From the NCBI RefSeq assembly GCF_002532045.1, contig NZ_NWTG01000023.1:56577-120576 (forward strand): DNA of 64,000 nucleotides. Reading direction: 5' to 3'. Position 1 is the stretch's first letter. Each line of letters begins with the position of its first letter. Position numbers and translations under genes: made by a program. Shown piece after piece: positions 63,464 through 64,000 of this stretch. The notes beneath the pieces were generated by a model. That model was not told where the DNA came from. It saw only the letters and a list, made by a program, of their open reading frames with translations, and did not search any database. The DNA comes from Bradyrhizobium sp. C9 (lineage in GTDB: Bacteria; Pseudomonadota; Alphaproteobacteria; Rhizobiales; Xanthobacteraceae).

Positions 63464-64000
63464 TTAGAAGTCCATGCCGCCCATGCCGCCGCCCGGAGGC
63501 ATCGCGGGGCCGCCGGCGTTCTTCTTCGGCAGCTCGGCAACCATCGCTTCCGTGGTGATCAGGAGCGCGGCAACCGAGGCAGCGTTCTGGATCGCGGTAC
63601 GGACGACCTTGGTCGGGTCGATGATGCCCTTCTTGACGAGGTCGGCATAGTCGCCGGTCTGGGAGTCGAAGCCGTAGTTGTAGGCCTTGTTCTCCAGGAT
63701 CTTGCCGACGATCACCGAACCGTCTTCACCGGCGTTGATCGCGATCTGGCGAGCGGGAGCCGACAGCGCCTTGCGCACGATCTCGACGCCGGTCTTCTGG
63801 TCGTCGTTCTTGGTGCGCAGGCCCTTGAGCTGCTCGGAGGCACGGAGCAGGGCGACGCCGCCGCCCGGGACGATGCCTTCCTCGACAGCCGCGCGGGTCG
63901 CATGCATCGCGTCATCAACGCGATCCTTGCGCTCCTTCACCTCGACTTCGGTCGCGCCGCCGACGCGGATCACCGCGACGCCGCCTGCGAGCTTGGCGAG
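63464..64000 (-). CDS. groL: Chaperonin GroEL, C-terminal part (partial)
   Basis: 179 codons of the 3' end, running off the window. VIRVGGATEVEVKERKDRVDDA, ATRAAVEEGIVPGGGVALLR, AGEDGSVIVGKI and the C-terminal GGMGGMDF repeat tail are diagnostic. GroEL is the ATP-driven folding chamber with GroES. The rest of the gene and its partner groS lie beyond the window. Confidence 0.98.
   Translation of the reverse strand, partial: LAKLAGGVAVIRVGGATEVEVKERKDRVDDAMHATRAAVEEGIVPGGGVALLRASEQLKGLRTKNDDQKTGVEIVRKALSAPARQIAINAGEDGSVIVGKILENKAYNYGFDSQTGDYADLVKKGIIDPTKVVRTAIQNAASVAALLITTEAMVAELPKKNAGGPAMPPGGGMGGMDF

Overview
The window is high-GC alphaproteobacterial chromosome, most likely from Bradyrhizobium or a close relative. 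This is inferred from gene content (pca, cox and liv clusters, a SAM-cyclase-AAA-TPR giant, DUF2778 and DUF4189 proteins), from dispersed palindromes of the CGTCATTCCGGGG and CGTCATTGCGAGCGAAGCG types that I associate with that group, and from codon bias. No rRNA, tRNA, CRISPR array, transposase or integrase was seen. The main sign of transfer is a lower-GC cassette at about 22.1-23.3 kb.

Layout. 0-4 kb: tail of a cytochrome b561-like gene, an agmatine/peptidyl-arginine deiminase family enzyme, an M20 amidohydrolase and purB. 4-8.6 kb: a two-component pair divergent from a three-gene membrane operon (TolQ/MotA-like channel, single-span periplasmic protein, two-span membrane protein). 8.8-10 kb: a 38-residue membrane peptide and an autoregulated-looking unit of a 44-codon ORF plus TetR. 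10-12.3 kb: metallophosphoesterase coupled to a Ser/Thr kinase-USP fusion. 12.3-15 kb: rpe, an EF-hand protein and a P1 peptidase. 15-20.3 kb: a complete branched-chain amino-acid ABC operon (livHMGF plus binding protein). 20.6-22.2 kb: an orphan glycosyltransferase and a membrane protein.

22.1-25.8 kb: pcaB-pcaD-pcaC of the protocatechuate branch, with a cassette carrying a DUF1629/Imm11-like immunity gene next to pcaC, bounded by a 149-bp direct repeat of the pcaC 3' end. 26-33 kb: a CO-dehydrogenase/xanthine-oxidase family locus, coxG-coxS-coxM-coxD-coxE, two XdhC halves and a MoeA-MobA fusion, but no large catalytic subunit. 33-43.5 kb: small conserved proteins, a TetR-HlyD-ABC-ABC2 export operon, a membrane adenylate cyclase, a GntR-MFS-amidohydrolase catabolic unit and a PhzF enzyme. 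43.5-50.9 kb: DUF488, DUF72, small secreted proteins, two lipid-linked sugar transferases, DUF899 and a DUF2778 cell-wall enzyme behind a candidate CtrA box. 51-54.3 kb: a GAF-Fis regulator, aldehyde dehydrogenase and DUF779. 54.3-64 kb: amn, GST, isochorismatase/LysR pair, TetR/lipoprotein pair with tandem operators, the large SAM-cyclase-AAA-TPR protein, and the 3' end of groL.

Functionally the window is mostly metabolism of aromatic and one-carbon compounds, import of amino acids, export/efflux and signalling. Several local regulators sit beside clear palindromes, two of which lie inside core promoters with the start codon only a few bases downstream, suggesting leaderless transcripts. The least explained parts are the TolQ/TolR-like operon at 6.5-8.6 kb and the immunity cassette at 22.1-23.3 kb.
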